Origin: Chryseobacterium soldanellicola
Lineage (GTDB): Bacteria; Bacteroidota; Bacteroidia; Flavobacteriales; Weeksellaceae
Direction: 5' to 3'
Assembly: GCF_900100115.1 (NCBI RefSeq)
Contig: NZ_FNKL01000002.1
Coordinates: 744,001-808,000 of the forward strand
Length of the DNA: 64,000 bases
This document shows positions 42,295 through 50,952 of this stretch, in pieces. The notes beneath the pieces were generated by a model that saw nothing but the letters and a program-made list of their open reading frames with translations, was not told the origin of the DNA and ran no database searches. Each line of letters starts with the position of its first letter. The first letter of the stretch is position 1. A program made the translations under genes and the position numbers.

Positions 42295-44835
42295 TTAAAA
42301 CCCAACCTGGAAGCCGGCTTTAATTCCAAATGCTGAAATATCCGGTCGGTCGAGGTAATTACCTCTCCAGTTGAAGTCTACTCTGAAAATTCTAAGGTTC
42401 CCAAAACCGATGTTTTCAATTCCGAAACCGTATTCATAATAAATATGATCACTTGGCGCAGAATATTTGAATCCTTCTACATTGATCGCTTTTGAGGCAT
42501 CGCTCATCGTTCCGTAAGCCCCTCTGATAAAGGCCACCTCTCTTAATTTTAACTTTTTAATTAAAGGAATATAAGAAAGAATCTTGCCATTAAAATGATG
42601 CTCCAAATGTAGTGTAGCATACGTATCCGCAACAAATTCATAATAATTAAGCTGTGCAAAAGTATTGCTTGCCAAACTGTATGACTGGTTCCCCGGAATT
42701 ACATTTTGTAAGGCTAAAGGCACGGTATCAAAGTTTTTTCCGGCTTCAAAATTAATCAGTGTTTTTCCCCAGCTTCCGATCAAAACGGGCTTATAAAACA
42801 TGAATTGTAATTTATTATAGCTGTAATCCGCATTAAATAAGCCTTCAATACCTCTTGTATATTTTAAGACAATGGTAGGAGCCAGGGTTCCGTGCTCGTA
42901 TCGGTCAACGCCGGTTTGGGAGAATTTTGCGCCCGGTCTTGCAATTAAGCTTACTGTAACGTGCGAGTCATTAACGGTTTTTCTTAATTCGCCATTTCTG
43001 TAATACATCAGGTTAAAGCCATCAGGATTTGCAGATTTAATGCTTTGCATTGTTCCGTCAATTCTAACCTGGAAGTTTTTCCAGGGCTCAATCGATGTGA
43101 ATATATTGGTTTGATTTACAGAGCTTAATGAAGCGTTTTCTCCTCTTGCAAATAGAGTGGAAGAAGCAAATGAGCGAGACATTATCCCATCATCATTGGT
43201 AAGTTGTACCCCAAGCTGCATGATATCTCTTCTTGTTCCTGCGCCGACCATAAAACGATTCAGCCTGTTGAACATATATCTACCTTCAACACCATATTTA
43301 AATTGCTTATCTTTAAAGCCATAAGCATTGTAAAACTGAATTCTCCAGGGATCATTTTGCCCGAAATACGTTCTTGCACCGAGCCTTATTCTGTCGCCTT
43401 CTACTTCATTCTTCCCGTAAATTGAGAATATCGGGCCAATATCTATTCCTTTAAAAGCATTGTAATAACCGGAAGCCAGTGTTTCATAGATTTTTACAAT
43501 TCTGTTGAATTTTGGGGTCTGCTGAAGCTTATCAAGCATTTCATAAACTCCCTGCTCACTTTTAGACAAAGAGTCGGGTCTGGCTTTTACCCAATAGGCA
43601 TCGTCCTTATCAACGAATTTATTGTCATATTCTTCTTCTCTTCGGACAAAAACTTTGTCTTCCAGAGGTTTATTGAATTCATAATTTGAGTAATCCACAG
43701 ACCGTTTGGCAATAATGCTTTTTGAAGTTTTTTTCTTGGCAAAAGGGGTCAGTTCGATTTCTGTGACGAATTTTTTAGGTAAAAAGGTATTTTCGTCGGG
43801 ATTATCATATTCAAGTTCTGTTGAAATTGAATTAATGAAATTTACATTGATTTTTTGAGTTGATTTTAAGGTAGCGCCCAACACGGCGTAACTATCCGTA
43901 TCAATATAAAGGTATCCCTGGAAGGCCAAAACTTCGGTCCTTTTAGGCAGATATCTTATTTTGTAGGCATTTTCTCCGCGTATTGAGATGGTGTCAACTA
44001 AATTGTAATCATAGGTGCTGAAACCCGTTTCTCCAACAGGGCTCGGAAATCCTATATCAAAATAATTAATGGTATTATCATAAATATTAATGTCGCGATA
44101 GAGGTTTTTTGCCGTAATCGTAATCACCTGATTGTCCTGAAAACCGGACGTTTTTTGTGCAACTAAGAGCCTTTTTGTTCTTTTATCAGGTTTATTCCTT
44201 CCAAAATTTTCATAAATAGATTCATTTAAGAAAATAGGAAGCCCCATTTTGCCGCTTGCCGTAGAATCTGCATAATCGAATATAAAATCTAATTTATTAA
44301 AGATCTTTTTATTCATAAAAGCACTGTCCAGATTATTGGCGTCAAACTGTATTTTTTCGTATTCCTTGAAAGTGTAGGTGTTGAATTTATCAAGGCCGTT
44401 GTTTCTTTTTCTCTTCCAGACTTCCTGCATAATTGCATAAGCCGGATTTTCTTTCTTGTTTTTGTATTTTGGCTTTTCGTTGTGGATAACGACTTCTTCA
44501 ATATTGCTTACCTTTTCCTGAGCAAGCTTTACAAAAACATTATTGGCATTTTGAGGAGTGATATCTACCGATTGTAAACCATAGTTTTTTCTTAAAAACT
44601 TTAATTTATAAATAATACTGTCAGATTGTATGGTAAAATTTCCTGTGGTAGTGGTTAAAGAGGCTTTATCACTGTCGTTGATGAAAATATCAACGCCGGT
44701 GATTTCTTTATTGGTTCTGGCGTCTACGATTTTGCCGTTCGCTGTATTTTGTGCACAAACAAGGTCGATGAAAAATAGCAGAAAAAAAAGAGGGTAATAT
44801 TTGGAATTAGTAATTAACATTTGTTGTTTCTTCAA
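42295..44835 (-). CDS. DUF5686 outer-membrane protein with carboxypeptidase-like domain
   Basis: 846 aa. Signal peptide near the N-terminus (YYPLFFLLFFIDLVCAQ), a CarboxypepD_reg-like domain at about 30-110 (ANGKIVDARTNKEITGVDIF), then the DUF5686 region with VWKRKRNNGLDKFNTYTFKE and a C-terminal barrel with many aromatic strands. Common in flavobacteria; function unknown. An upstream TACCTTTG box lies 82 nt before the start. Confidence 0.88.
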   Translation of the reverse strand: MKKQQMLITNSKYYPLFFLLFFIDLVCAQNTANGKIVDARTNKEITGVDIFINDSDKASLTTTTGNFTIQSDSIIYKLKFLRKNYGLQSVDITPQNANNVFVKLAQEKVSNIEEVVIHNEKPKYKNKKENPAYAIMQEVWKRKRNNGLDKFNTYTFKEYEKIQFDANNLDSAFMNKKIFNKLDFIFDYADSTASGKMGLPIFLNESIYENFGRNKPDKRTKRLLVAQKTSGFQDNQVITITAKNLYRDINIYDNTINYFDIGFPSPVGETGFSTYDYNLVDTISIRGENAYKIRYLPKRTEVLAFQGYLYIDTDSYAVLGATLKSTQKINVNFINSISTELEYDNPDENTFLPKKFVTEIELTPFAKKKTSKSIIAKRSVDYSNYEFNKPLEDKVFVRREEEYDNKFVDKDDAYWVKARPDSLSKSEQGVYEMLDKLQQTPKFNRIVKIYETLASGYYNAFKGIDIGPIFSIYGKNEVEGDRIRLGARTYFGQNDPWRIQFYNAYGFKDKQFKYGVEGRYMFNRLNRFMVGAGTRRDIMQLGVQLTNDDGIMSRSFASSTLFARGENASLSSVNQTNIFTSIEPWKNFQVRIDGTMQSIKSANPDGFNLMYYRNGELRKTVNDSHVTVSLIARPGAKFSQTGVDRYEHGTLAPTIVLKYTRGIEGLFNADYSYNKLQFMFYKPVLIGSWGKTLINFEAGKNFDTVPLALQNVIPGNQSYSLASNTFAQLNYYEFVADTYATLHLEHHFNGKILSYIPLIKKLKLREVAFIRGAYGTMSDASKAINVEGFKYSAPSDHIYYEYGFGIENIGFGNLRIFRVDFNWRGNYLDRPDISAFGIKAGFQVGF

Positions 44836-44917
44836 GCATTTAGCATAAACAAAAAGTATGCTGTTTATTTAAAAAGATTAATAAATTTAAAGTTTTTTAC
44901 AATTAATTATAAAAGTG

Positions 44918-44925
44918 CAAAGGTA
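44918..44925 (-). promoter_or_regulatory. -7 box for the DUF5686 gene
   Basis: TACCTTTG on the minus strand, 82 nt upstream of the start. Confidence 0.5.
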
Positions 44926-44931
44926 ACAAAA

Positions 44932-44958
44932 ATAACGCCATCATTTTGAAGGCGTTAT
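44932..44958 (-). terminator. Terminator after the tandem 329-aa genes
   Basis: ATAACGCC / GGCGTTAT with inner TCA/TGA pairs, 38 bp past the stop, followed by T-rich sequence on the minus strand. It lies beside the DUF5686 promoter box. Confidence 0.7.
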
Positions 44959-44996
44959 AGTTATTGTTTTGTTAAAATGATAATGAGGCTGAATCG

Positions 44997-45986
44997 TTAT
45001 TTTTGAAGTTCAACAAAAATGTATCCTAGAGCTCCAAAACCCAGAGAATCACCGTCTGCGATATTGACATTGACTCTGTAGAAAGTTCTGTCCGTATAGG
45101 AAAAGAAGTTAAATTGCGCATGCCCATCCTGAACACAGTTTAGTGGAACTGCTGTTATATCGGCAAAAGTTGGCGTAAGGGTTATAGGTACGGTATTAAC
45201 TAATGTAGAAGCATTTTGTGCTGTGGTATACATTGCATGGGAAATGCCAATATTATTAGCTCCAGATGTGGATCTTATCTGAACGTATGTGGTTGAATTA
45301 GTACAGGTAGTGGTTGGATAACGGAATTGCAGAGTTCCGATAGTAACGGTGGAGTTAGCGGCTGAATTAGCATCAATACTAAAAGATTTAAAAGTAGAAG
45401 TTAATGGCGCAACATTTTGTATGACCACATTTCCTGATGCGTCAACTCCTAAAGCGGCGGCATTTGGGGTAGTTGCGGTTGTATTATTAATGTTGGTAAA
45501 TTTTAAGCCGGACGTTCCTGTTGTGCCGGACGCGACTTCCAGTTTTGCTGTTGGTGCAGCGGTACCGATACCGACATTTCCGGCTCCTGTAAATCCTAGA
45601 TTATTCCCGCCCAGCGCTACGTCTCTGGTACTGTTAAGCGTTCCATTAGAATTATAGATATTAAGAATGCTTCCTGTTGCAATTTTAACCCAGGCTGTGC
45701 CGTTGTAGAAATAAAAGCCTACGGCATCAACGTTTACCGCATTTCCAGTTTGGGTACCGTTTATAAGGTTGATGTAAATAATAGTTGAAGTAGCTATTCC
45801 TGTCATATTTTGAGCGCGCTGCCTGTCTACTCTCGGTACAAGAAGCCCGTCAATTGTTGAAGCGGTTCCTGCTGGCGTTTTTGCGACAACATCCAGCGTT
45901 GCGCCGGGTGTTGTGTTATTTACACCGATTTGTGCAAATATATGAGCTGAAACGGATAATAATGTAAGTAAAATATATTTTTTCAT
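44997..45986 (-). CDS. Secreted 329-aa protein, paralog A of a tandem pair
   Basis: Signal peptide (MKKYILLTLLSVSAHIFAQ), then Thr/Asn/Gly-rich repeats typical of Bacteroidota surface proteins: NTTPGATLDVVAKTPAGTAS, RVDRQRAQNMTG, AVGFYFYNGTAWVKIATG and the tail-fibre-like GNVGIGTAAPTAKLEVASG. The C-terminal ~130 residues form a separate domain ending DGDSLGFGALGYIFVELQK. No T9SS sorting tail. Its sister gene lies 57 bp upstream. Role unknown, perhaps adhesion. Confidence 0.8.
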   Translation of the reverse strand: MKKYILLTLLSVSAHIFAQIGVNNTTPGATLDVVAKTPAGTASTIDGLLVPRVDRQRAQNMTGIATSTIIYINLINGTQTGNAVNVDAVGFYFYNGTAWVKIATGSILNIYNSNGTLNSTRDVALGGNNLGFTGAGNVGIGTAAPTAKLEVASGTTGTSGLKFTNINNTTATTPNAAALGVDASGNVVIQNVAPLTSTFKSFSIDANSAANSTVTIGTLQFRYPTTTCTNSTTYVQIRSTSGANNIGISHAMYTTAQNASTLVNTVPITLTPTFADITAVPLNCVQDGHAQFNFFSYTDRTFYRVNVNIADGDSLGFGALGYIFVELQK

Positions 45987-46043
45987 GATTGTTTGAATAT
46001 GTTGTGATGTAAATTTTATAATTAATTGTAAAAAGGCTGTGTT

Positions 46044-47033
46044 TTATCTTTGAAGTTCGGCAAAAATATATCCTAATGCTCCAAATCCTAATCCGTCTCC
46101 ATCTGCTAAATTAACGGATACCCTGTAGTAAGTTCTATCTGTATAAGAAAAGAAGCTTAGCTGTAAATGACCGTCCTGAAAGCAGTTTAATGGTAAAGTT
46201 GTAATGTCAGTAAACGTTGTTGCTGCAGTTAGCGCAGCTGTATTTACGAAAGACGATGCGTTTTGAGCTGTTGTATATTGGCCGTGAACAATACCTATAT
46301 TACTGGCTCCGGTTGTTGATCTTACCTGTACAAAAGAGGTGGATCCTGATGGGCAAGATGTTGCGGTTGCACGGAACTGCAGATTTCCTATCGTTAACAA
46401 TGAGTTGGTCGGGGTATTGGCATCAAGATTAAACGATTTGAATGTAGTTGATAAAGGTACCGTGTTTTGTATCACCACATTTCCTCCGGCGTCAACTCCT
46501 ATGGTAGCCGCATTCTGAGTTGTAGCAGTCGTGTTATTAATGTTGCTGAATTTTAATCCGGATGTTCCTGAAGTTCCAGATGCAATTTCCAGCTTTGCCG
46601 TAGGAGAGGCAATTCCTATCCCGACATTTCCTGTTCCTGTAAAGCCTAAATTATTTCCGCCTAAACCTACATTTCTGGCTCCTGAAAGAGTTCCGTTAGC
46701 TGTATAAATGTTAGTGTTTTCTCCGGTGGCAATTTTTGTCCAGACTGTTCCGTCGTAAAAATAAAAGCCGGCGGCATCAATATTTACTGCTGTTCCGGCT
46801 TGTGTGCCTGTTGTTGGATTATTGATGTAAATCAGTGTCGAGGTTGGGGTGCTGGTCATATTTTGTGCCCTTTGTCTGTCAAGTCTCGGAATAATCATTC
46901 CGTCTGGCTGAGTGGCCGTTCCTGTTGGATTTTTAGCTGTGATGTCTAATGTAGATGCAGGATTTGGATTGTTGATCCCAATTTGAGCAAAAATACAATA
47001 AGGTATAAAAAACAATAGAAAAACTTTCTTCAT
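46044..47033 (-). CDS. Secreted 329-aa protein, paralog B of a tandem pair
   Basis: Same length and layout as the next gene downstream: signal peptide MKKVFLLFFIPYCIFAQ, NPNPASTLDITAKNPTGTAT, RLDRQRAQNMTS, GNVGIGIASPTAKLEIASG and the C-terminal domain ending DGDGLGFGALGYIFAELQR. By eye, most positions outside the signal peptide are identical to paralog A. The 57-bp gap has no terminator, so both are probably transcribed together from the box at 47063. Function unknown. Confidence 0.8.
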   Translation of the reverse strand: MKKVFLLFFIPYCIFAQIGINNPNPASTLDITAKNPTGTATQPDGMIIPRLDRQRAQNMTSTPTSTLIYINNPTTGTQAGTAVNIDAAGFYFYDGTVWTKIATGENTNIYTANGTLSGARNVGLGGNNLGFTGTGNVGIGIASPTAKLEIASGTSGTSGLKFSNINNTTATTQNAATIGVDAGGNVVIQNTVPLSTTFKSFNLDANTPTNSLLTIGNLQFRATATSCPSGSTSFVQVRSTTGASNIGIVHGQYTTAQNASSFVNTAALTAATTFTDITTLPLNCFQDGHLQLSFFSYTDRTYYRVSVNLADGDGLGFGALGYIFAELQR

Positions 47034-47062
47034 GGTAATAAATCTTATTTTTTGAAAATTTA

Positions 47063-47070
47063 CAAATATA
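47063..47070 (-). promoter_or_regulatory. -7 box for the tandem 329-aa genes
   Basis: TATATTTG on the minus strand, 29 nt before the start of paralog B. Confidence 0.55.
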
Positions 47071-47176
47071 TTTTAACAATAATTGCATGTTTTTTTTAAT
47101 TTTTTAATAATTTTTTGAATGTAATTAAAAATTACAGCTACTTTTAATAATCAAAAAAAAGATTTATTATGCAAAA

Positions 47177-47206
47177 AAAAAGACCTACATTTCTGTAAGT
47201 CTTTTT
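47177..47206 (-). terminator. Terminator of tRNA-Asn copy 1
   Basis: AAAAAGACCTACA / TGTAAGTCTTTTT with one mismatch, directly after the tRNA on the minus strand; nearly identical to 47441-47470. Confidence 0.8.
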
Positions 47207-47282
47207 GGCTCCTCCTGCTGGGCTCGAACCAGCGACCCTCTGATTAACAGTCAGATGCTCTAACCAACTGAGCTAAGGAGGA
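47206..47282 (-). tRNA. tRNA-Asn (GTT), CCA encoded
   Basis: Cloverleaf read on the minus strand: acceptor TCCTCCT/AGGAGGA, D arm AGCTCAGTTGGTTAGAGC, anticodon loop CTGTTAA with GTT, T arm CTGGTTCGAGCCCAG, discriminator G. The 3' CCA is encoded (TGG at 47206-47208 on the plus strand). 77 nt with CCA. Confidence 0.95.
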
Positions 47283-47305
47283 ATTTTCCTTTGTTTTTCG
47301 TGCTG

Positions 47306-47336
47306 CAAATATAATATGAATATTGATATGAAGCAA
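47306..47336 (-). promoter_or_regulatory. Promoter of tRNA-Asn copy 1
   Basis: TTG (47334-47336), 20 nt, TATATTTG (47306-47313) on the minus strand. Confidence 0.75.
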
Positions 47337-47440
47337 GTTTTTACCGTTTGATATTAACCAAAAACCGCTATCAGATTATTTTTCAATAATTTAAATTTCA
47401 AAATAAATCTTTTATCCTCTTCTGGAAATTTATAAAACAA

Positions 47441-47470
47441 AAAAAGACCTACATTTCTGTAAGTCTTTTT
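47441..47470 (-). terminator. Terminator of tRNA-Asn copy 2
   Basis: Same hairpin as after copy 1, AAAAAGACCTACA / TGTAAGTCTTTTT. Confidence 0.8.
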
Positions 47471-47471
47471 G

Positions 47472-47545
47472 CTCCTCCTGCTGGGCTCGAACCAGCGACC
47501 CTCTGATTAACAGTCAGATGCTCTAACCAACTGAGCTAAGGAGGA
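47472..47545 (-). tRNA. tRNA-Asn (GTT), CCA not encoded
   Basis: Body identical to copy 1 over 74 nt with anticodon GTT, but the bases after the discriminator read CAA, not CCA, so this copy would need CCA addition. Confidence 0.95.
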
Positions 47546-47567
47546 ATGTCCTTCGTTTTAAGTGGTG

Positions 47568-47598
47568 CAAATATAGGACTGATATTTATACCATGCAA
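47568..47598 (-). promoter_or_regulatory. Promoter of tRNA-Asn copy 2
   Basis: TTG (47596-47598), 20 nt, TATATTTG (47568-47575) on the minus strand, same spacing as copy 1. Confidence 0.75.
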
Positions 47599-47625
47599 GT
47601 TTTTTAATTAAATTTTTAAAAAAAG

Positions 47626-48969
47626 TTAAAATTTGTCAGTTATGATCTTAAAGATATCGTTTCCGAAAATCAGTAACATCAAGCCTAACAGGAAGATAAC
47701 TCCAATCATCTGAGCATTTTCCAATACTTTTTGTGGAACTGGTTTTCCTACAATCATCTCATATAATGTGAAAATTACGTGTCCGCCATCCAGTCCCGGA
47801 ATAGGAATTAAGTTCAAAAAGGCTAACCAAACGGAGAACATTGCTGTAAAACTCCAGAAAGCTGTCCAGTCGATCGATACGCTTCCGTCTTTTGCTTTGT
47901 CAACAGGCATGTTTTTTATGATCGCAAGCGGCCCTCCAACCTTTTTATATCCCTGAACTTTTTTATTAAAAATTAATTTAAACTGTTTGATCTGATACGT
48001 TAAGCTTTCAATACTTCTTGTAAATCCTCTTCCGATAGATTGACCGAATGTGAAATGCTGAGTTGTCGCAAACTTTTCAATCTGCTTATAAGATGCAATT
48101 CCGATCGTTCCTTCTTTTGAAACAGGAATCGTTAACGGCATAATATTTCCCCCTCTTAAAACCTCAATATTAAGGTCTTTTCCTACATTTTTTCCTACAA
48201 CATCTTTAAATTCGTCATAATAATTAATCTTCTGTCCGTTGGCTGAAACCACCTGATCGCCTACTTTTAATCCTGCCTCCGCAGTTTTAGGATTGAAAAT
48301 AGAATCAATTACAGCGGTATATCTTGGCGTAAGAAATGCTTTGGGGTTTTCGTCTTTAAAAGCTAATGCCTTCCCGTCATCATTGGTATTAAAGGTAACT
48401 TCTTTTCCTTTTCTTAAAACAGTAACCTGATCGCTTAATAAGATATCTAAAGACAATTTATCTAAATTATTCTGAACCTTTCCGTCAACTTTCAAAATTT
48501 TATCACCGTCCTCAAAGCCCATTGCTTTTGCAATATGGGTGTAATGCATTGGTGTATTTCCTTTTGAATCAAATGATGTTTCGCCATTAAAATAGGAAAG
48601 ACATCCGTAAATCAGCCAGGCCAGGAAAAAGTTTACCGTAACTCCTCCAAGCATGATGATCAATCGCTGCCAAGCCGGTTTAGCTCTGAATTCCCAGGGT
48701 TGAGCGGGTTGCTTCAGCTGCTCTGTATCCATACTTTCGTCCACCATTCCGGCGATTTTTACGTAACCTCCGAAAGGAAGCCATCCGATACCGTACTCTG
48801 TTTCTCCGATTTTTTTCTTGGCGATAGAAAACCACGGATCGAAAAACAGATAGAACTTTTCTACTTTGGTTTTAAACCATTTTGCGGGTAAAAAATGCCC
48901 AAGCTCGTGAAGAACGACCAGGATAGAGATACTTAATATAAACTGGAAAATCTTGATTGCTAATTCCAT
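47626..48969 (-). CDS. rseP: RseP-type site-2 zinc metalloprotease
   Basis: 447-aa intramembrane protease (M50). The HExxH motif is His21-Glu22-His25 in VVLHELGHFLPAKWF within the first membrane helix. A PDZ domain lies in the middle (KTAEAGLKVGDQVVSANGQ). The C-terminal membrane part has the NLIPIPGLDGGHV motif with the third zinc ligand Asp. It would cut anti-sigma factors or signal-peptide remnants. A TACCTTTG box lies 23 nt upstream. Confidence 0.95.
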   Translation of the reverse strand: MELAIKIFQFILSISILVVLHELGHFLPAKWFKTKVEKFYLFFDPWFSIAKKKIGETEYGIGWLPFGGYVKIAGMVDESMDTEQLKQPAQPWEFRAKPAWQRLIIMLGGVTVNFFLAWLIYGCLSYFNGETSFDSKGNTPMHYTHIAKAMGFEDGDKILKVDGKVQNNLDKLSLDILLSDQVTVLRKGKEVTFNTNDDGKALAFKDENPKAFLTPRYTAVIDSIFNPKTAEAGLKVGDQVVSANGQKINYYDEFKDVVGKNVGKDLNIEVLRGGNIMPLTIPVSKEGTIGIASYKQIEKFATTQHFTFGQSIGRGFTRSIESLTYQIKQFKLIFNKKVQGYKKVGGPLAIIKNMPVDKAKDGSVSIDWTAFWSFTAMFSVWLAFLNLIPIPGLDGGHVIFTLYEMIVGKPVPQKVLENAQMIGVIFLLGLMLLIFGNDIFKIITDKF

Positions 48970-48992
48970 TAATAAATTTTAGATTTAATTTG

Positions 48993-49000
48993 CAAAGGTA
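48993..49000 (-). promoter_or_regulatory. -7 box of rseP
   Basis: TACCTTTG on the minus strand, 23 nt before the rseP start. Confidence 0.6.
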
Positions 49001-49027
49001 ACAATTATCAAAACTATGCCAAATAAA

Positions 49028-49052
49028 AAAGCTCCTCTAAATGAGAAGCTTT
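49028..49052 (-). terminator. Terminator of the DUF6646-like gene
   Basis: AAAGCTCCTC / GAGAAGCTTT with one mismatch, followed by T-rich sequence on the minus strand. Confidence 0.7.
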
Positions 49053-49072
49053 GTCATATATTATAGGATATT

Positions 49073-49513
49073 TTATAAATTGAACGAAACGCCAAGGCTG
49101 CCATTGTTGCCAACTTCCGCAAAAACACCGATTTTGTCCGTAAAAAAGTATCTTGCGCCAATGTGAGCTCCGATTCCGAAATCTTTTCCTAAAACTCCGA
49201 CATCAACTCCCGGATAAATATCCAGTTTTTCAGGCAACTGTAAGGCATCTTTTAAATGGAAATTCAGCCTTCCGAAGATAAAAACCCTGTTATCATTGTC
49301 ATTATCCTTATAATCTCCAAAATAAGCATTTAAACCGGCTCCGACAGAGATTAATTTATTTAAGCCATAATCGTAAGTTCCTGTAACTCCCGTTCCGTAT
49401 CCCCAGGCGCTCAATCCCAACTGGATTTTCTGATCTCCTTTTCCCGTCCAGGCCTGAGCATTTGCCGTAGCTCCGAAAAATATTAACGTAAACATAAAAA
49501 CCAATTTCTTCAT
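49073..49513 (-). CDS. Small outer-membrane beta-barrel protein (DUF6646-like)
   Basis: 146 aa from ATG 49513 (MKKLVFMFTLIFFGATANAQ, a signal peptide); the frame runs further upstream without one. The mature part has alternating beta strands (KIQLGLSAWGYGTGVTGTYDYG, RVFIFGRLNFHL, FGIGAHIGARYFF) and ends in Phe-Asn-Leu, as expected of a small outer-membrane barrel. Assignment to DUF6646 is from memory of the AWTGKGDQKIQLGLxAWGYGTG pattern. Divergent from the nitrilase gene. Confidence 0.75.
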   Translation of the reverse strand: MKKLVFMFTLIFFGATANAQAWTGKGDQKIQLGLSAWGYGTGVTGTYDYGLNKLISVGAGLNAYFGDYKDNDNDNRVFIFGRLNFHLKDALQLPEKLDIYPGVDVGVLGKDFGIGAHIGARYFFTDKIGVFAEVGNNGSLGVSFNL

Positions 49514-49615
49514 AAATTTTACTTTTTTACTGTTGTTACTAAAAAATATCCGCATCAAAAATAGAACCGAAATCAATGGAAAATCGTATTTTTATGGAAG
49601 TTTTTAACAAAGTTT

Positions 49616-50368
49616 ATGAAAATCGCAGGGTTAAATTTAGATATCGTCTGGAAAAATAAAAGTAAAAATTTTTTATTGATTGAAAAAGAACTAGAAAATA
49701 TTGAAGCAGATCTATTCCTTTTGCCGGAAATGTTTCCAACAGGCTTTTGTATGGATGCTGAAGAGGTTTCAGACAAAAATCAAGAGTCTTTGGAGTTCTT
49801 AAAAAAGGTCTCAAAAGAAAAAAACGCAGCTTTCTGCGGAAGTGCTCCTGTAGAACAAAACGGAAAATTTTACAATAGAATGTATTTTGTTCAGCCTGAT
49901 TCTAAGGTTGATTTTTATGATAAAAGACATTTGTTTTCTTTCTCCGGCGAAGATAAGGTTTACACTCCGGGGCAAAAAAGAGTGATTGTTAATTATAAGG
50001 GATTCAGGATTTTACTGCAGGTTTGTTATGATCTTCGTTTTCCTGTTTTTGCAAGGAATAATGATGATTATGATGCGATTTTATATGTTGCGAACTGGCC
50101 TGAAAAAAGAGTTGGAGCCTGGGAACATCTGTTGAAAGCCCGCGCCATTGAGAATTTGTCCTTTGTTTTTGGATTAAACAGAATCGGAACAGATGGAAAT
50201 CATCTTTTTTATCAGGAAAGCTCACATTGTTTTTTTGCAGACGGAAAGGAAATTTCTCAAAAAAACGGAAATATTGTTTCTGCAGAATGGAATTTAGAAG
50301 AATTGAAAGATTTTAGAAATCACTTCCAGTTTTTGAATGATCGAGATTCTTTTTCGATTGATCTATAA
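49616..50368 (+). CDS. Nitrilase-family amidohydrolase (omega-amidase-like)
   Basis: 250-aa C-N hydrolase. The Glu-Lys-Cys triad is Glu38 (LLPEMFP), Lys103 (YDKRHLF) and Cys137 (QVCYDLRFPVFARN). The DKRHLFSFSGED and LRFPVFARNND wording matches the omega-amidase/YafV group, which clears alpha-ketoglutaramate and related products. Cytoplasmic. Substrate inferred from subgroup resemblance. Confidence 0.9.
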   Translation: MKIAGLNLDIVWKNKSKNFLLIEKELENIEADLFLLPEMFPTGFCMDAEEVSDKNQESLEFLKKVSKEKNAAFCGSAPVEQNGKFYNRMYFVQPDSKVDFYDKRHLFSFSGEDKVYTPGQKRVIVNYKGFRILLQVCYDLRFPVFARNNDDYDAILYVANWPEKRVGAWEHLLKARAIENLSFVFGLNRIGTDGNHLFYQESSHCFFADGKEISQKNGNIVSAEWNLEELKDFRNHFQFLNDRDSFSIDL

Positions 50369-50376
50369 AAGATTGA

Positions 50377-50418
50377 GGTTAAGATTAAGGTTGAAAAAAT
50401 TGAGCCTTAATCTTAACC
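50377..50418. terminator. Bidirectional terminator
   Basis: GGTTAAGATTAAGG / CCTTAATCTTAACC perfect 14-bp stem between the nitrilase and the convergent thioredoxin gene. Confidence 0.75.
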
Positions 50419-50425
50419 TTAAAGT

Positions 50426-50725
50426 TTAAGCATATTCTTTTAAAAGTTGTGTTAGCGTATTGACATCATGCACGCCGCTTTCTTTCCAAAGCATTTCTCC
50501 GTTTTTGAAGATCGCTAAAGTCGGAACACCACGCACCCCGTACTGAGACGCAAGGGCAGGGTATTGATCAACATCTACTTTTATAATTCTGGCGCCTTCG
50601 CCTATATTTTCTTTTACTGTCGTTAAAACCGAAGACTGTACTTTGCAGGGTTGACACCACGTTGCAAAAAAATCAATAAGGACAGGTCTTTCGGATTCAA
50701 TGATTTCCTGAAATTTTTGTGACAT
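50426..50725 (-). CDS. Thioredoxin family protein
   Basis: 99 aa, a bare thioredoxin fold without signal peptide. The active site is WCQPC (Cys24, Cys27) instead of the classical WCGPC, which may shift the redox potential. The cis-Pro segment GVRGVPTLAIFKNGE is intact. It lies downstream of the MBL-rhodanese gene on the same strand, separated by 227 bp with a long inverted repeat, and may serve sulfur or disulfide chemistry with it. Confidence 0.92.
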   Translation of the reverse strand: MSQKFQEIIESERPVLIDFFATWCQPCKVQSSVLTTVKENIGEGARIIKVDVDQYPALASQYGVRGVPTLAIFKNGEMLWKESGVHDVNTLTQLLKEYA

Positions 50726-50746
50726 AGTTTTTGATTTTTATGTAAA

Positions 50747-50864
50747 ACACTTTAGTTTAAGAAGTTCTAAGCTTATTTTAATCACTTAAAAGAACACTCG
50801 AAAAAATCGAAACTTTGTGTTTTTTAAACAAGCCTTGAATGTTAAACTAAATAAACTAAAGTGT
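50747..50864. repeat. 118-bp element with 13-bp perfect terminal inverted repeats
   Basis: ACACTTTAGTTTA at 50747-50759 and TAAACTAAAGTGT at 50852-50864. The inner flanks AGTTCTAAGCTT and AAGCCTTGAAT pair partly, so the whole region could fold into a long imperfect hairpin. No clear target duplication flanks it. It lies in the 227-bp gap between two genes and could be a MITE-like remnant or a structured RNA. Confidence 0.5.
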
Positions 50865-50952
50865 AAATTTTAATTAATTTTTTTTTCAATCATTGCTGAT
50901 CTATGAAATTGCAGCAACAATAATTCCAAAAAAATGTTCTTTATATTAATTT

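Noticed and set aside
47177..47545. Mobile-element duplication around the tRNAs
   Set aside because: The repeated unit is just promoter-tRNA-terminator; no integrase or att-like ends.
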